36,415 bases of DNA from Patescibacteria group bacterium (GCA_022564195.1 JADFLW010000011.1:8001-44415); one strand, 5' to 3'; positions 16,294 through 23,709 are shown, counted from the first letter of the stretch. Notes: a model not told the origin generated them from the letters alone. Program-made: numbers and translations.

Positions 16294-16327
16294 TCAAGGA
16301 CCGAAGTGCAGACCACGCGGTCCTTGA
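16294..16327 (-). terminator. 10-bp hairpin downstream of the SH3 protein gene
   Basis: TCAAGGACCG (16294-16303) and CGGTCCTTGA (16318-16327) pair perfectly around a 14-nt loop, beginning 33 nt past the stop of the minus-strand gene at 16361. There is no U-tract on the minus-strand side, so it is not a classic intrinsic terminator. It may only stabilise the 3' end. Confidence 0.4.
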
Positions 16328-16360
16328 TTTCTCCCCGCGGCTGGGAGTTTGAGATGCTTA

Positions 16361-17284
16361 CTATTTGTTGACCAGACCCAGGTCTTTGAGCTCGCCCAGT
16401 GATACGGGCGGTAGGCCGTTGGCCTCATAATTCTCCCTGGCTGTGTCCCCACAAAAGTCCGGCCAGGACCAGGATGATCCTCCGCCCAGAAGCCCAGGAT
16501 TCTGTCCGGGCTCGAGCAAAAGCTTGTGGTCCCCGAAGTTGGGGTCCACCTGGTTTGACCAGAAGTTGACGACTCGCCAGGCTCCTGAAGGCGTCCAGGA
16601 CTCGTCCACCACTGCAGGGTGGGATTCTTGAACGCCCTCCGGACATGCTTGATTGGCTTGTCTGTCATCATCCTCTGGCTCAGGCTTCGGTGTCGGCACC
16701 GGAGGCGGTGCTACGACTGGGAGCGACAGAATGTCGCCAACGACTGTCCCGGCACCGTCAAACACCCAGCAGACTCGGCTGGGGTGCTGGACTTGCCACC
16801 AGCCGCTCAATTCCGGCCGACCGAGGATCGTGACCCTATCTCCAAGGGTCAGGTAGTTCAAGGTGGGATAGTTCATGCCCGGTCCTTGTCGACAGCGAAC
16901 AGCCATCTGAATTTCCAGATACACATCGGATTGCTCGACGTCGATCGAGTCTTGCTCCGTGGTCCTGGCTGTGACCAGAGCCGCTAGCTGCTTGAGAACC
17001 TCCTCGAGAAGCTTGACCACCGGGTCAAGTGATGCCTTCAAGATTCTTGTTATTTCCGCAGCGCTGGGCCCAGAAGACAGTCGCTCCGCAACCCGATCGG
17101 CGATCTGTTCGATCTGTTCGTCCGTAAAATCGATGACCGGTGCGGGTATCGTGGGTGTTGGTTCTGCCGCAAAGGTCCGCGTGACGCCTTCGCCATCGGT
17201 TGCGATCCCCACGAAGATCAAGAACGAACATACGATGACGGCAAGCAGCACTGCTGATGCCGCCAAAAGACACCCCTTAATCAT
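16361..17284 (-). CDS. Secreted/membrane SH3-domain protein with novel C-terminal module
   Basis: 307 residues from an ATG with AGGAGAG 8 nt upstream; in-frame ATGs further upstream lack a ribosome site. A membrane segment or signal anchor (about 2-27) is followed by a PTPTIPAP linker, an acidic helical stretch (about 50-110) and a bacterial SH3-like domain (about 127-184, with RQGPGMNYP and GDRVTILGR). Next come a Pro/acidic linker (APPPVPTPKPEPEDDD) and a C-terminal module (about 228-296) whose W-x-W-P..C and GLPPV motifs recur in the upstream gene. SH3-like domains of this sort commonly bind cell-wall peptides. GC-rich codon use, a PTPT linker and a good Shine-Dalgarno site set it apart from most genes here. 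Its function is unknown. Confidence 0.78.
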   Translation of the reverse strand: MIKGCLLAASAVLLAVIVCSFLIFVGIATDGEGVTRTFAAEPTPTIPAPVIDFTDEQIEQIADRVAERLSSGPSAAEITRILKASLDPVVKLLEEVLKQLAALVTARTTEQDSIDVEQSDVYLEIQMAVRCRQGPGMNYPTLNYLTLGDRVTILGRPELSGWWQVQHPSRVCWVFDGAGTVVGDILSLPVVAPPPVPTPKPEPEDDDRQANQACPEGVQESHPAVVDESWTPSGAWRVVNFWSNQVDPNFGDHKLLLEPGQNPGLLGGGSSWSWPDFCGDTARENYEANGLPPVSLGELKDLGLVNK

Positions 17285-17391
17285 GTGAGACTCTCCTATG
17301 GCTGATAACGGGGCCATAAACCGTACCAGTGACTGGTCCTCTCCCCTCCGCATTTCAGTGAAGGATCAGCGAGTTTGTAGATTAGCTCGGG

Positions 17392-18522
17392 TTATTGGCC
17401 GGCGGGATCCGGCGGTGGTCCTTGGATCCAGATGCCGTCCTCCATGTGATAGACGGGAAGACCCGACCACTGGAGATCGGTCACTACCTGATTGAAAGTG
17501 CAACCTGGGTACTCCCAGATCGCTCCTCCTTTGTCCCCAAAAAACGAGACCGTTCTCCCTGGAAGGAGGATGTAGTTGACCTGGGCATTCTTGCCCGGGC
17601 CTTGGTTGGAATCTCCCCACCACGGCTGGAGGTTCACGATGAACTCAAACGTACCAACCGTGCCATCGGTGGTGAAGTCTTTGCCGCGGACAGCCTTACA
17701 CACGGAAAGCGCTCCGGCTGCCCCAGTCTCGATCGCCTGTCGGGCATTGACGTACATTGCCCAAAGCGCATCGACCCTAGCCTGCGGCAGATTGTTGAGA
17801 TTCGCCAGCAACACAGGCTCATCGCCGGTGTTGTCGAAGATAACGCCGGAATGCCCCTGATCTAGACGACTCTCCGCGTGGCTTCTGGCGTTCGCGATGA
17901 TGTCGAAGTCCGCGCACCCTTCGCGGTCCGTGAAGATCGCGAAGGCCGATCCGAGACCAAGTGCGTAAGCGCTCCGTTCCTCGGGAGCAATGGCGCGCTC
18001 GAGGACGATGATGGTCTGAGACCCATACTGGTAGAAGTCGTTCATCTGAACGACCTCACTCTGGACTTCGAACCACCACATGCGCTGGTCCGAGGTCTGG
18101 GAGTAAGTCCACAACTTGTTCTGGCAAGACTTACCGTCGTCCGGAGGGCCCGGGATTCCCTCTTCGATGGGGAGTGGACCAGTCTCGACTCCCCCTTGCT
18201 CCTCAACGAGGGGCGTCGGAGTGAATGGCTGTTCGGTAGGAGTGGCGATCGGTGCCAGAGCTGCCACTTCGGTTGTTGCCAGCCTTCGAACATAGAGGCC
18301 ACCTGCAATAGCCAATCCTAAGATGCCGCAGACAGCGAGCACACCCAGGATGGGAAGGAGAGCCCATTTCAGTTTACTACCGCGTGGCGTCGATGCATGA
18401 GCTCGTCCCTGATCGAAGATCTCCAGATTCCTGCGGAGCTGTGCGGCGTTCTTACTTTGGGTTTCTAGACCACGATCTTCGGCTTCTTGTTTAAGCCAAC
18501 CCAAATCTTTGTCCTCGTACAT
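17392..18522 (-). CDS. SAP-like/TM protein with the same novel C-terminal module
   Basis: 376 residues from an ATG with a perfect AGGAGG 6 nt upstream; the frame extends 30 codons further but without a site. The N-terminal segment about 5-37 (LGWLKQEAEDRGLETQ then QLRRNLEIFD) resembles a SAP/Rho-N-like helix-extended-loop-helix. A TM helix lies at about 53-77, followed by a Pro/Thr linker (PTPLVEE) and an extracytoplasmic region with several cysteines. The final module (about 288-358) shares LLPG, W-x-Y-P.C and GLPV motifs with the downstream protein. Two genes in tandem, similar ends and similar composition suggest they work together at the cell surface. The families are not recognised; the linker style recalls Chloroflexota proteins. 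Confidence 0.76.
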   Translation of the reverse strand: MYEDKDLGWLKQEAEDRGLETQSKNAAQLRRNLEIFDQGRAHASTPRGSKLKWALLPILGVLAVCGILGLAIAGGLYVRRLATTEVAALAPIATPTEQPFTPTPLVEEQGGVETGPLPIEEGIPGPPDDGKSCQNKLWTYSQTSDQRMWWFEVQSEVVQMNDFYQYGSQTIIVLERAIAPEERSAYALGLGSAFAIFTDREGCADFDIIANARSHAESRLDQGHSGVIFDNTGDEPVLLANLNNLPQARVDALWAMYVNARQAIETGAAGALSVCKAVRGKDFTTDGTVGTFEFIVNLQPWWGDSNQGPGKNAQVNYILLPGRTVSFFGDKGGAIWEYPGCTFNQVVTDLQWSGLPVYHMEDGIWIQGPPPDPAGQ

Positions 18523-18688
18523 GGTTTTCCTCCTGATGAGATTAGTGAGCCAGTGAAATTGGCTCAGAACGGAAGACGATGTTGAGTAGTTGCGTGATGA
18601 TAACGTTCGCACCTCCTGTGTTGGATTTGTCCATGCAAAATGCTTTTCGCCTAGGACGGGGCGCTGGTTTTTGATGTTATTATGAAAA

Positions 18689-18815
18689 TTGCGAAGTATT
18701 CTCCTCCGTCGGAGGAGTTCCCTGCCCCACTTCGCAACTCTGCTTGCTCAAAACTGCTATTTAGCCGTTTTCGCAGCCGGTTGCTACGAGGGGCAATCGG
18801 GTTGCTTCGCAACCC
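18689..18815. other. Nested and tandem hairpins in a 550-bp gap
   Basis: The gap 18523-19072 has no convincing gene. TTGCGAAGT (18689-18697) pairs with ACTTCGCAA (18729-18737), enclosing CTCCTCC/GGAGGAG (18701-18717). Further on, CCGGTTG and CAATCGG can pair. GGGTTGC/GCAACCC (18799-18815) forms a tight 7-bp hairpin with a TTC loop. Small plus-strand frames across it (such as one at 18682-18921) look accidental. A palindromic repeat remnant or a structured RNA are both possible. From 18820 to 19072 I see nothing clear. Confidence 0.42.
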
Positions 18816-19072
18816 TGTATGCCATGTCAATGTGCGTAATTCGTCGAAACTTGGCTCTCAAATCAAGCCCGTTCCGGCGAGTTACACCGTTCTGCTTGCC
18901 TTCTTCATTCCATGCTCTTAATTGAGCGATGTATTGCAGGCAGAGAGGTATCCACTTTACTTAAATGCAGACCTCCCCGCATGCAATTTTCTTTTAAGAA
19001 TGGTATGTGTTTTGGTTTCAACCCTCCCCTAGGGCCGGTTTACCCTCCACTTCCGGTGGCTTGTAAAAGCCC

Positions 19073-19381
19073 TTAATGATCCAAGAGATAGACCCGTCGG
19101 GTCAGCTTTGAGATAAGGAAAAAGATTGCTCCCGCTGCTCCCAACGAGGCAGCGAGCACTGCGAAGTCGATGTCTTCAATTCCTGCCTCTATCGGTTCGT
19201 GGACGCCAAGCACCATCTCTTCCGGCGTCTTTACTCCACACACTTCACCTTGTCCGTAGACCACGGTGCAGATAATTTCTTCCTGGGCTTGTGCTACGGT
19301 TGGCAGCACAAGAAGACCGACAGTGAGTAGTCCTGCGGTTAAAAGTGACCTGGCGCTGGTGTCGTTTCTTTTGAGAGTCAT
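19073..19381 (-). CDS. Small secreted protein with C-terminal EAG-helix-basic anchor
   Basis: 102 residues: a signal peptide (cleavage probably after A32, AQA|Q), a short region with two cysteines (C38 and C48, CTVVYGQGEVC), then HEPIEAG (61-67). An acidic spacer, a hydrophobic helix (about 73-92) and a basic tail (KLTRR) follow. The order recalls sortase substrates, with IEAG in place of LPXTG. The other small anchored protein (8369) ends PEAG before its helix, and the sortase gene diverges from this one 162 bp away. A GGAG ribosome site lies 4 nt before the ATG, and a strong hairpin lies in the leader. The two cysteines may form a disulfide. Confidence 0.76.
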   Translation of the reverse strand: MTLKRNDTSARSLLTAGLLTVGLLVLPTVAQAQEEIICTVVYGQGEVCGVKTPEEMVLGVHEPIEAGIEDIDFAVLAASLGAAGAIFFLISKLTRRVYLLDH

Positions 19382-19399
19382 GTTGCTCCTTATTTATTA

Positions 19400-19419
19400 A
19401 ACCCCCTCAGACGGGGGTT
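19400..19419 (-). promoter_or_regulatory. Leader hairpin upstream of the small anchored protein
   Basis: AACCCCC and GGGGGTT pair perfectly (7 bp) around a 6-nt loop, ending 10 nt before the GGAG ribosome site. It resembles a terminator stem but lacks a pure U-tract (TTTAATAAAT follows). It may act as an mRNA-stabilising 5' hairpin, an attenuator, or the end of an upstream transcript. Confidence 0.45.
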
Positions 19420-19506
19420 GCTGACCGTTTAGCTTTTAAAAAATAGCCCTATAGGCTAATGTATTTTCTTTATTATTTCCGGCTTGCGAGGAACTATACC
19501 ACAGCG

Positions 19507-19536
19507 TTAGCAGAATGTCAAGCTAAGTGCTAGAAT
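19507..19536 (+). promoter_or_regulatory. Promoter of the sortase gene
   Basis: TTAGCA (19507-19512), an 18-nt spacer and TAGAAT (19531-19536), ending 6 nt before the ATG at 19543. The -35 is weak; the -10 and its distance to the ATG match the other leaderless-type promoters. Confidence 0.55.
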
Positions 19537-19542
19537 GGAAGA

Positions 19543-20289
19543 ATGATTCGCAACGTCATCAAGCAAGCAAAGAAGGAAACATCGATTAGCGGTTCGATGC
19601 GGGTTCGGAAACGCAAGCGTGGCGTCATCTATTGGAGCAAGCCTTCAACCTTGTCTTTTCTTTTGTCCGTGTTCGCTTTTCTCTCAATCGGCTTTGCTGT
19701 TCTTTCGGCTACGGTGCCGATCGTTCCCATGATCTGGTATCGCATCAGTCCAGGTACGAGTTCCGCTTTAGCTGAGATTCTCGCTCGTCCGGCGCTGACA
19801 TTTGGCGATCTTCTGGCTGCATCAGGGGAAAGGGAATTTACCCAGTATCAGCCAGCAGTAGATCCGAGTTTGCCGAAAGAGGGCCGGGTTCGGATAGCAA
19901 AAATCGGAGTTGATACATCTATTCTCGAAGAAAGCGCGGAAAATTATGAGAAGGCACTACGGAAGGGTGTTTGGCGTGTTCCTGGTTTCGGTACACCATT
20001 TGAACGACGATTTCCGAGCATATTGGTTGCCCACCGGTTTGGGTATCTTTCCTGGTCGAATGCCTATCGCAAGAAAAACTCGTTTTTTAATCTTCCCAAG
20101 CTCTCCCCTGGTGACCGGGTTGAGATCATCTGGCAGCAAAGAAGGTATGTCTATGAGATTTACGGAGGCGACGAAACTGAGAGGGTGACTGACTACACGG
20201 CGGATCTTATCTTGTATACTTGTCGATACTTGGAATCCCCAATTCGGATCTTCCGCTACGCCAAGCTGGTCGCGATACCCAAAACCTAA
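19543..20289 (+). CDS. Sortase (membrane-anchored cysteine transpeptidase)
   Basis: 248 residues. A strongly basic N-terminus (RVRKRKR) precedes one TM helix (about 36-64), then the extracytoplasmic sortase beta-barrel. The catalytic triad is visible: H164 in LVAHRFGY, C227 in LILYTCRY, and an Arg in SPIRIFRY (R235 or R238). TC without the more usual VTC, and ILVAH in place of LVGH, point to a divergent class (D/E-like). Sortases cleave a C-terminal motif of secreted proteins and join them to the wall or to each other. The two small proteins at 8369 and 19073 are the obvious candidates. It is a single-gene unit, divergent from the second of these. Confidence 0.92.
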   Translation: MIRNVIKQAKKETSISGSMRVRKRKRGVIYWSKPSTLSFLLSVFAFLSIGFAVLSATVPIVPMIWYRISPGTSSALAEILARPALTFGDLLAASGEREFTQYQPAVDPSLPKEGRVRIAKIGVDTSILEESAENYEKALRKGVWRVPGFGTPFERRFPSILVAHRFGYLSWSNAYRKKNSFFNLPKLSPGDRVEIIWQQRRYVYEIYGGDETERVTDYTADLILYTCRYLESPIRIFRYAKLVAIPKT

Positions 20290-20364
20290 TTTTTCACGGT
20301 TTTCACCATCTGGTAGAATGGCCTCAGAGAAGATTTGCAGAAAGCAAGGAAAGCTGTGTGCCTA

Positions 20365-20541
20365 CTATGCGGCGGTGTTTTTCATGAGAAGCACGGTGAG
20401 CGTTGTCGCGACAACGAGTGCCGTAATGGCCAATATGGCTAAAATCGCGGACTGTCCCCGTCCCCGCCTTAAACTAAATATGGGTTTTGTCACGGGAATG
20501 TTGATTTCGAACAAGCGCTTGGGCAGGGACTCGTTTTTCAT
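20365..20541 (-). CDS. Tiny pilin-like/single-TM protein
   Basis: 58 residues, ATG at 20541 to TAG at 20365. A polar N-terminus (KNESLPKRLFEINIP) and a basic patch (SLRRGRGQS) precede one hydrophobic helix (about 32-53) and a short tail (MKNTAA). The RGQS-then-hydrophobic pattern recalls the start of type IV pilin-like or archaellin-like helices, but the chain is too short for a full pilin. The frame is closed upstream by a stop, so this ATG is the only start. No ribosome site is evident. The overlapping plus-strand frame at 20318-20569 is a competing reading that I consider less likely. Confidence 0.48.
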   Translation of the reverse strand: MKNESLPKRLFEINIPVTKPIFSLRRGRGQSAILAILAITALVVATTLTVLLMKNTAA

Positions 20542-20760
20542 GGGCAGGTACTTTTTTGCTGAGGACTAAGTTTTTTGCTCCTTCTGTATTTGCTGGTCTT
20601 GTGGGTCTTGTGCTTGGTGATTACTACAACGCTCACATCCGCATGAACATCGTCCATCCAAGTGAACGCAACAGAGGCACTCGCACCCTTTTTCTTCCAT
20701 GCTTTCCTTTCTTATTAAGTGTAAACAGAATTTGCTGCCGATGTCAATTACTCTTCTTTC

Positions 20761-21867
20761 TTACTTTCTCCGCGCTTGGGTTTCCACTCTCTCCATCGCC
20801 TGCCGTACGGCTGTCTTCCATCGGTGATCGGATCCCTTACCGATGTATGATCCTAACTTCGGGTGGAATGTTGTGAGGGTGGCGTTGAATCGCTTGGTTT
20901 TTTGGGCTGGATTTTTGATTGCATCAATCCTCAGCTTAAGACGGTTGGCTTTGTCTTGCTTTTGAAGTTTTATGAAAAGCCTTCGTGTTAATGCCATGAT
21001 CTCAGTCTCATCGATAAAGTCGTCCGGAAGCATGATCGAAATCTTTCCTCCTCTTTCAAACTCCAGGCGTGAAAGGGCTTCGAGAATATCATGGTAGGAA
21101 ACGAGCCCCACGGGTTGCCATTTGGCGTTGATGATGATGATGCTTCCAATTCGTTTTTCAAGCATCTCATTAATCATTAGTACTTCCGGGGCTTTGTGAC
21201 TTGCGGTAACTACTGCCCGTTTGTAGAAGCTTCGAATTGGCTGATTGAGATATTTTTTCTTCTGTCCCTGTCTTGAATGGAACCGCTGCGAGGATCTGGG
21301 AGCTGCCAGAGCCTGTCGAAGATCATAGCGGGTAAGGATGCCGACCAGCTTTCCTCGTACGTCTACGACCGGTAAGCGTGAAACGCCTTCGTTTCGCAAC
21401 AGCGCCTTTGCCTCGTTTAGGCTGGCTTGTTCCCCAATGGTGATCATGCGTTTGGTTCTTTTCGGGAACTCTAGTTTACTAAAGAGTGTTTTGTCTTCAA
21501 CCAACGCCTTCATGATCGCACGCACGGATACCATGCCTTGCCACTGGCCGCTGTCTGTGAACACCGGCAAGAAGTACACCTTGGACTGCATCATGTGTCT
21601 TGCAATTTCTGCGATCGGGATCGAGAGCTTCAACTTCGGGGGTGAGTAGAGGCAGTTCTCTACTTTGGTTGTCGGCGGGTAGTTGGACTGAAAGAGAACG
21701 TAGTAGGGGCTGATGACGCCGAGGAGTTTGTTTTTGTCTGAAACGACGAATACCGCGTCGTGGCTTGAATTGAGTTTCGCGAGGGCTTGGGAGAGGGTGG
21801 CGGACGGTGCGCAAGTGAGAATCCCTTCAGTGATGAGAAGATCTTTGGCGGTGATCGTCCGTGTCAT
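20761..21867 (-). CDS. Four-CBS-domain protein with HPF-like C-terminal domain
   Basis: 368 residues. Four CBS motifs (about 8-58, 78-118, 135-187 and 215-262) make two Bateman modules, the usual sensors of AMP/ATP, SAM or similar ligands. The last 61 residues (308-368: basic beta-strand RLKLRIDAIK, then a helix KTAVRQAMERVETQARRK) look like a ribosome hibernation-promoting factor/RaiA-type beta-alpha fold in short form. This would join energy sensing to ribosome silencing, but the C-terminal match is by eye only. A TAAAAT box lies 11 nt before the ATG. It is convergent with the sortase unit. Confidence 0.8.
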   Translation of the reverse strand: MTRTITAKDLLITEGILTCAPSATLSQALAKLNSSHDAVFVVSDKNKLLGVISPYYVLFQSNYPPTTKVENCLYSPPKLKLSIPIAEIARHMMQSKVYFLPVFTDSGQWQGMVSVRAIMKALVEDKTLFSKLEFPKRTKRMITIGEQASLNEAKALLRNEGVSRLPVVDVRGKLVGILTRYDLRQALAAPRSSQRFHSRQGQKKKYLNQPIRSFYKRAVVTASHKAPEVLMINEMLEKRIGSIIIINAKWQPVGLVSYHDILEALSRLEFERGGKISIMLPDDFIDETEIMALTRRLFIKLQKQDKANRLKLRIDAIKNPAQKTKRFNATLTTFHPKLGSYIGKGSDHRWKTAVRQAMERVETQARRK

Positions 21868-21905
21868 GTGTTAACTCTATTTTATCATGAATACGAGAGG
21901 TGAAT

Positions 21906-22805
21906 TTATTTTAACTTTCCAGATGCTTGCGTGGTTAGCCAGGCGCCACTGAGGGCGAGGATGCCACCGATGACAAGTGTTGTGGTTAATCGTTCTGCGA
22001 GCAACAATGCTGCCCATCCAAAAGCGGCAGCTGGTTGTAAGTATAGTGTCATCGAAGCACTCACTGGTGAGCCATGTTTGATCGCATATTGAAAAAGGAG
22101 ATAGTAGAGCGCCGTACCCATTATGGCGACATACGCAACTGCTAGCCAGGCATTGATTGAAATCTGTGCCCACAAACCCGGATCGGTCATCGTTTCAGCA
22201 AGTGCCAGGAGTCCTGAAATCAACGTCGTCGTTAATAAAAACACGATGGTGAGAAACGATGGAGAAAATTTTTTTTGCAAATTTTTGGATAGCACCATGT
22301 ACGCAGAAAACGATATCGCTCCTGCGAAAATCATGAGGTTACCAATGAGATCTCCACTAAATTTCGAGGACTGAGTTAGTACTGGTAAAAAGACAATCAA
22401 GCTCATTCCAATAAGTCCCAACATAATACCAGAGGCCTTTTTGAGAGTAATTTTTTCTTTAATCAATATGTACGATAAGACTGCCGCAATAATCGGAACC
22501 GCTGCATACAACATCTGGCTAATCGTCGCGGTCGTTCTTCTCACGCCGAATGTAAAGAGGATGACGTTGACTGTAGCCAGTAAGGAGAGTAAATAGACTG
22601 GAACCGCTTCTTTACCCAATTTGTGTCTGTTCTTTATCAGTAATGGGCTCAAAAAGATGAGGCTTAGTCCAAATCGGACGAAAATAAAACTCAGTGGTGG
22701 AATTTCTTTGAGGCCGATTTTAGAAAACGTTGGCGTCCCGCCCCCCAACAGCGCTGCAGCAACAATTGCAATGAGTGCAAGTTTTTGATGTTGTATAGCT
22801 ATCAT
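21906..22805 (-). CDS. EamA/DMT-family transporter
   Basis: 299 residues with ten predicted TM helices in two repeated five-helix EamA halves. Family features are GGGTPTFSKIGLKEIPPLSFIFVRF in the first helix pair (split here by position, about 21-45) and the second-half sequence GTALYYLLFQYAIKHGSP. These are inner-membrane drug/metabolite exporters or permeases; the substrate is not predictable. It is followed on the same strand by the CBS-HPF gene after 38 bp. A TATTCT box lies 8 nt upstream of the ATG, with no clear -35 box. Confidence 0.9.
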   Translation of the reverse strand: MIAIQHQKLALIAIVAAALLGGGTPTFSKIGLKEIPPLSFIFVRFGLSLIFLSPLLIKNRHKLGKEAVPVYLLSLLATVNVILFTFGVRRTTATISQMLYAAVPIIAAVLSYILIKEKITLKKASGIMLGLIGMSLIVFLPVLTQSSKFSGDLIGNLMIFAGAISFSAYMVLSKNLQKKFSPSFLTIVFLLTTTLISGLLALAETMTDPGLWAQISINAWLAVAYVAIMGTALYYLLFQYAIKHGSPVSASMTLYLQPAAAFGWAALLLAERLTTTLVIGGILALSGAWLTTQASGKLK

Positions 22806-22871
22806 GCAACAGGAGAATATGGGTATGACCCTTACGCTAAACAGGGTTTTACTGCATGGCTCCGGACTGGA

Positions 22872-23429
22872 TTATGCTTTCCATTTTATTGAGCATCCCA
22901 TGGAAGGGGGTTGGTTTTTAGGAGGGAGGTCGTCATTCACTAGTCGCTGAAGTGCGTCTTCGAGATTTTTCTCCTTGACAGCATCAGGGTTCTGCCAATT
23001 GTCATTGACCCGACCTCGAAAGAAGAGTTTGAAGGTTCCATTTTCTTTTTTGAAAAGATAGGGATCAGGTGTGCACTGGGCTTGGTAGGTTCGGGCCACT
23101 TCTTGCGTTTCATCTCTGAGATATGGGAAAGGAATATTCCACTCAACTTTCTTTACTTTCATCTGTTCGAAGGAATCATCGGGGTACGTTATTTCGTCAT
23201 TGGGGTTGATGGTTATAAAGCCAATGTTTTTTCCGTATTTGTGATGAAGGTCGATGATCAATGGCCAGGCGGCTTTGGCGTAGGGACAGTGGTTGCAGGA
23301 AAATACGATAATAAGCCCTTTCTTGTCGGCGAAATCACTGAGTGAATATACCTTTTCATCTGTATCTTTGAGCGAGAAGTCCGGGGCTTCCCAACCCAGG
23401 GACAATTTTGTGGATTCCATTAAGACCAT
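22872..23429 (-). CDS. Thioredoxin-like (AhpC/TSA-fold) protein
   Basis: 185 residues, apparently without a signal peptide, so probably cytoplasmic. APDFSLKDTDEKVYSLSDF is the classic peroxiredoxin/TlpA opening (about 15-33). The active site is CNHCPYAK (CxxC), followed by GFITINPND and the cis-Pro region (CTPDPYLF). This layout matches the thioredoxin-family proteins annotated as redoxin or AhpC/TSA family, which act in thiol reduction or peroxide handling. The gene begins one base after the stop of the upstream hypothetical gene; an alternative ATG lies three codons in. The C-terminus MGCSIKWK is common in this subfamily. Confidence 0.87.
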   Translation of the reverse strand: MVLMESTKLSLGWEAPDFSLKDTDEKVYSLSDFADKKGLIIVFSCNHCPYAKAAWPLIIDLHHKYGKNIGFITINPNDEITYPDDSFEQMKVKKVEWNIPFPYLRDETQEVARTYQAQCTPDPYLFKKENGTFKLFFRGRVNDNWQNPDAVKEKNLEDALQRLVNDDLPPKNQPPSMGCSIKWKA

Positions 23430-23430
23430 C

Positions 23431-23709
23431 TTATTGACCTCTGTTCCTGATTATCATTTGTGGACCGTGTTCATCGATGGCAATCACGTCAGGTGATGCT
23501 TGCGTGGAAAATTCTCCAGTCGAGACTACTTCCCATTCTCTTTCGCTGTGAACGTACAGTACTATCCTTCCTTGATCATTTCGAGTGAGTCCAAGCACTT
23601 CTTCGGGCATCCCGTCTATCATCATTGCCTGAGGACCCTGAAGACTCTCTTCTTCGTAATATTCTATCGCCTCGTTTAAACCAAACTTTGGAATCTCGCT
23701 CATAAGCAT
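23431..23709 (-). CDS. Hypothetical small acidic protein
   Basis: About 92 residues from the ATG at 23709, which has GAAGG 8 nt upstream; the frame reaches a TTG at 23754 without a ribosome site. It is acidic, with no signal peptide or TM helix. The N-terminal part is helical (NEAIEYYEEESLQGPQ) and strands follow (GRIVLYVHSEREWEVVSTGE). It is not recognised. It lies between secA and the thioredoxin-like gene on the same strand, 20-65 bp after secA and one base before the next gene, so it is probably co-transcribed with both. Confidence 0.65.
   Translation of the reverse strand: MLMSEIPKFGLNEAIEYYEEESLQGPQAMMIDGMPEEVLGLTRNDQGRIVLYVHSEREWEVVSTGEFSTQASPDVIAIDEHGPQMIIRNRGQ

Noticed and set aside
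18682-18921. Two overlapping plus-strand frames in the 18.6-18.9 kb gap
   Set aside because: They run through nested palindromes and the products look like random basic/Ser-rich chains.
20318-20569. 83-codon plus-strand frame after the sortase gene
   Set aside because: No ribosome site or domain is visible. The minus-strand 58-residue frame has a better membrane-protein pattern, though neither is certain.
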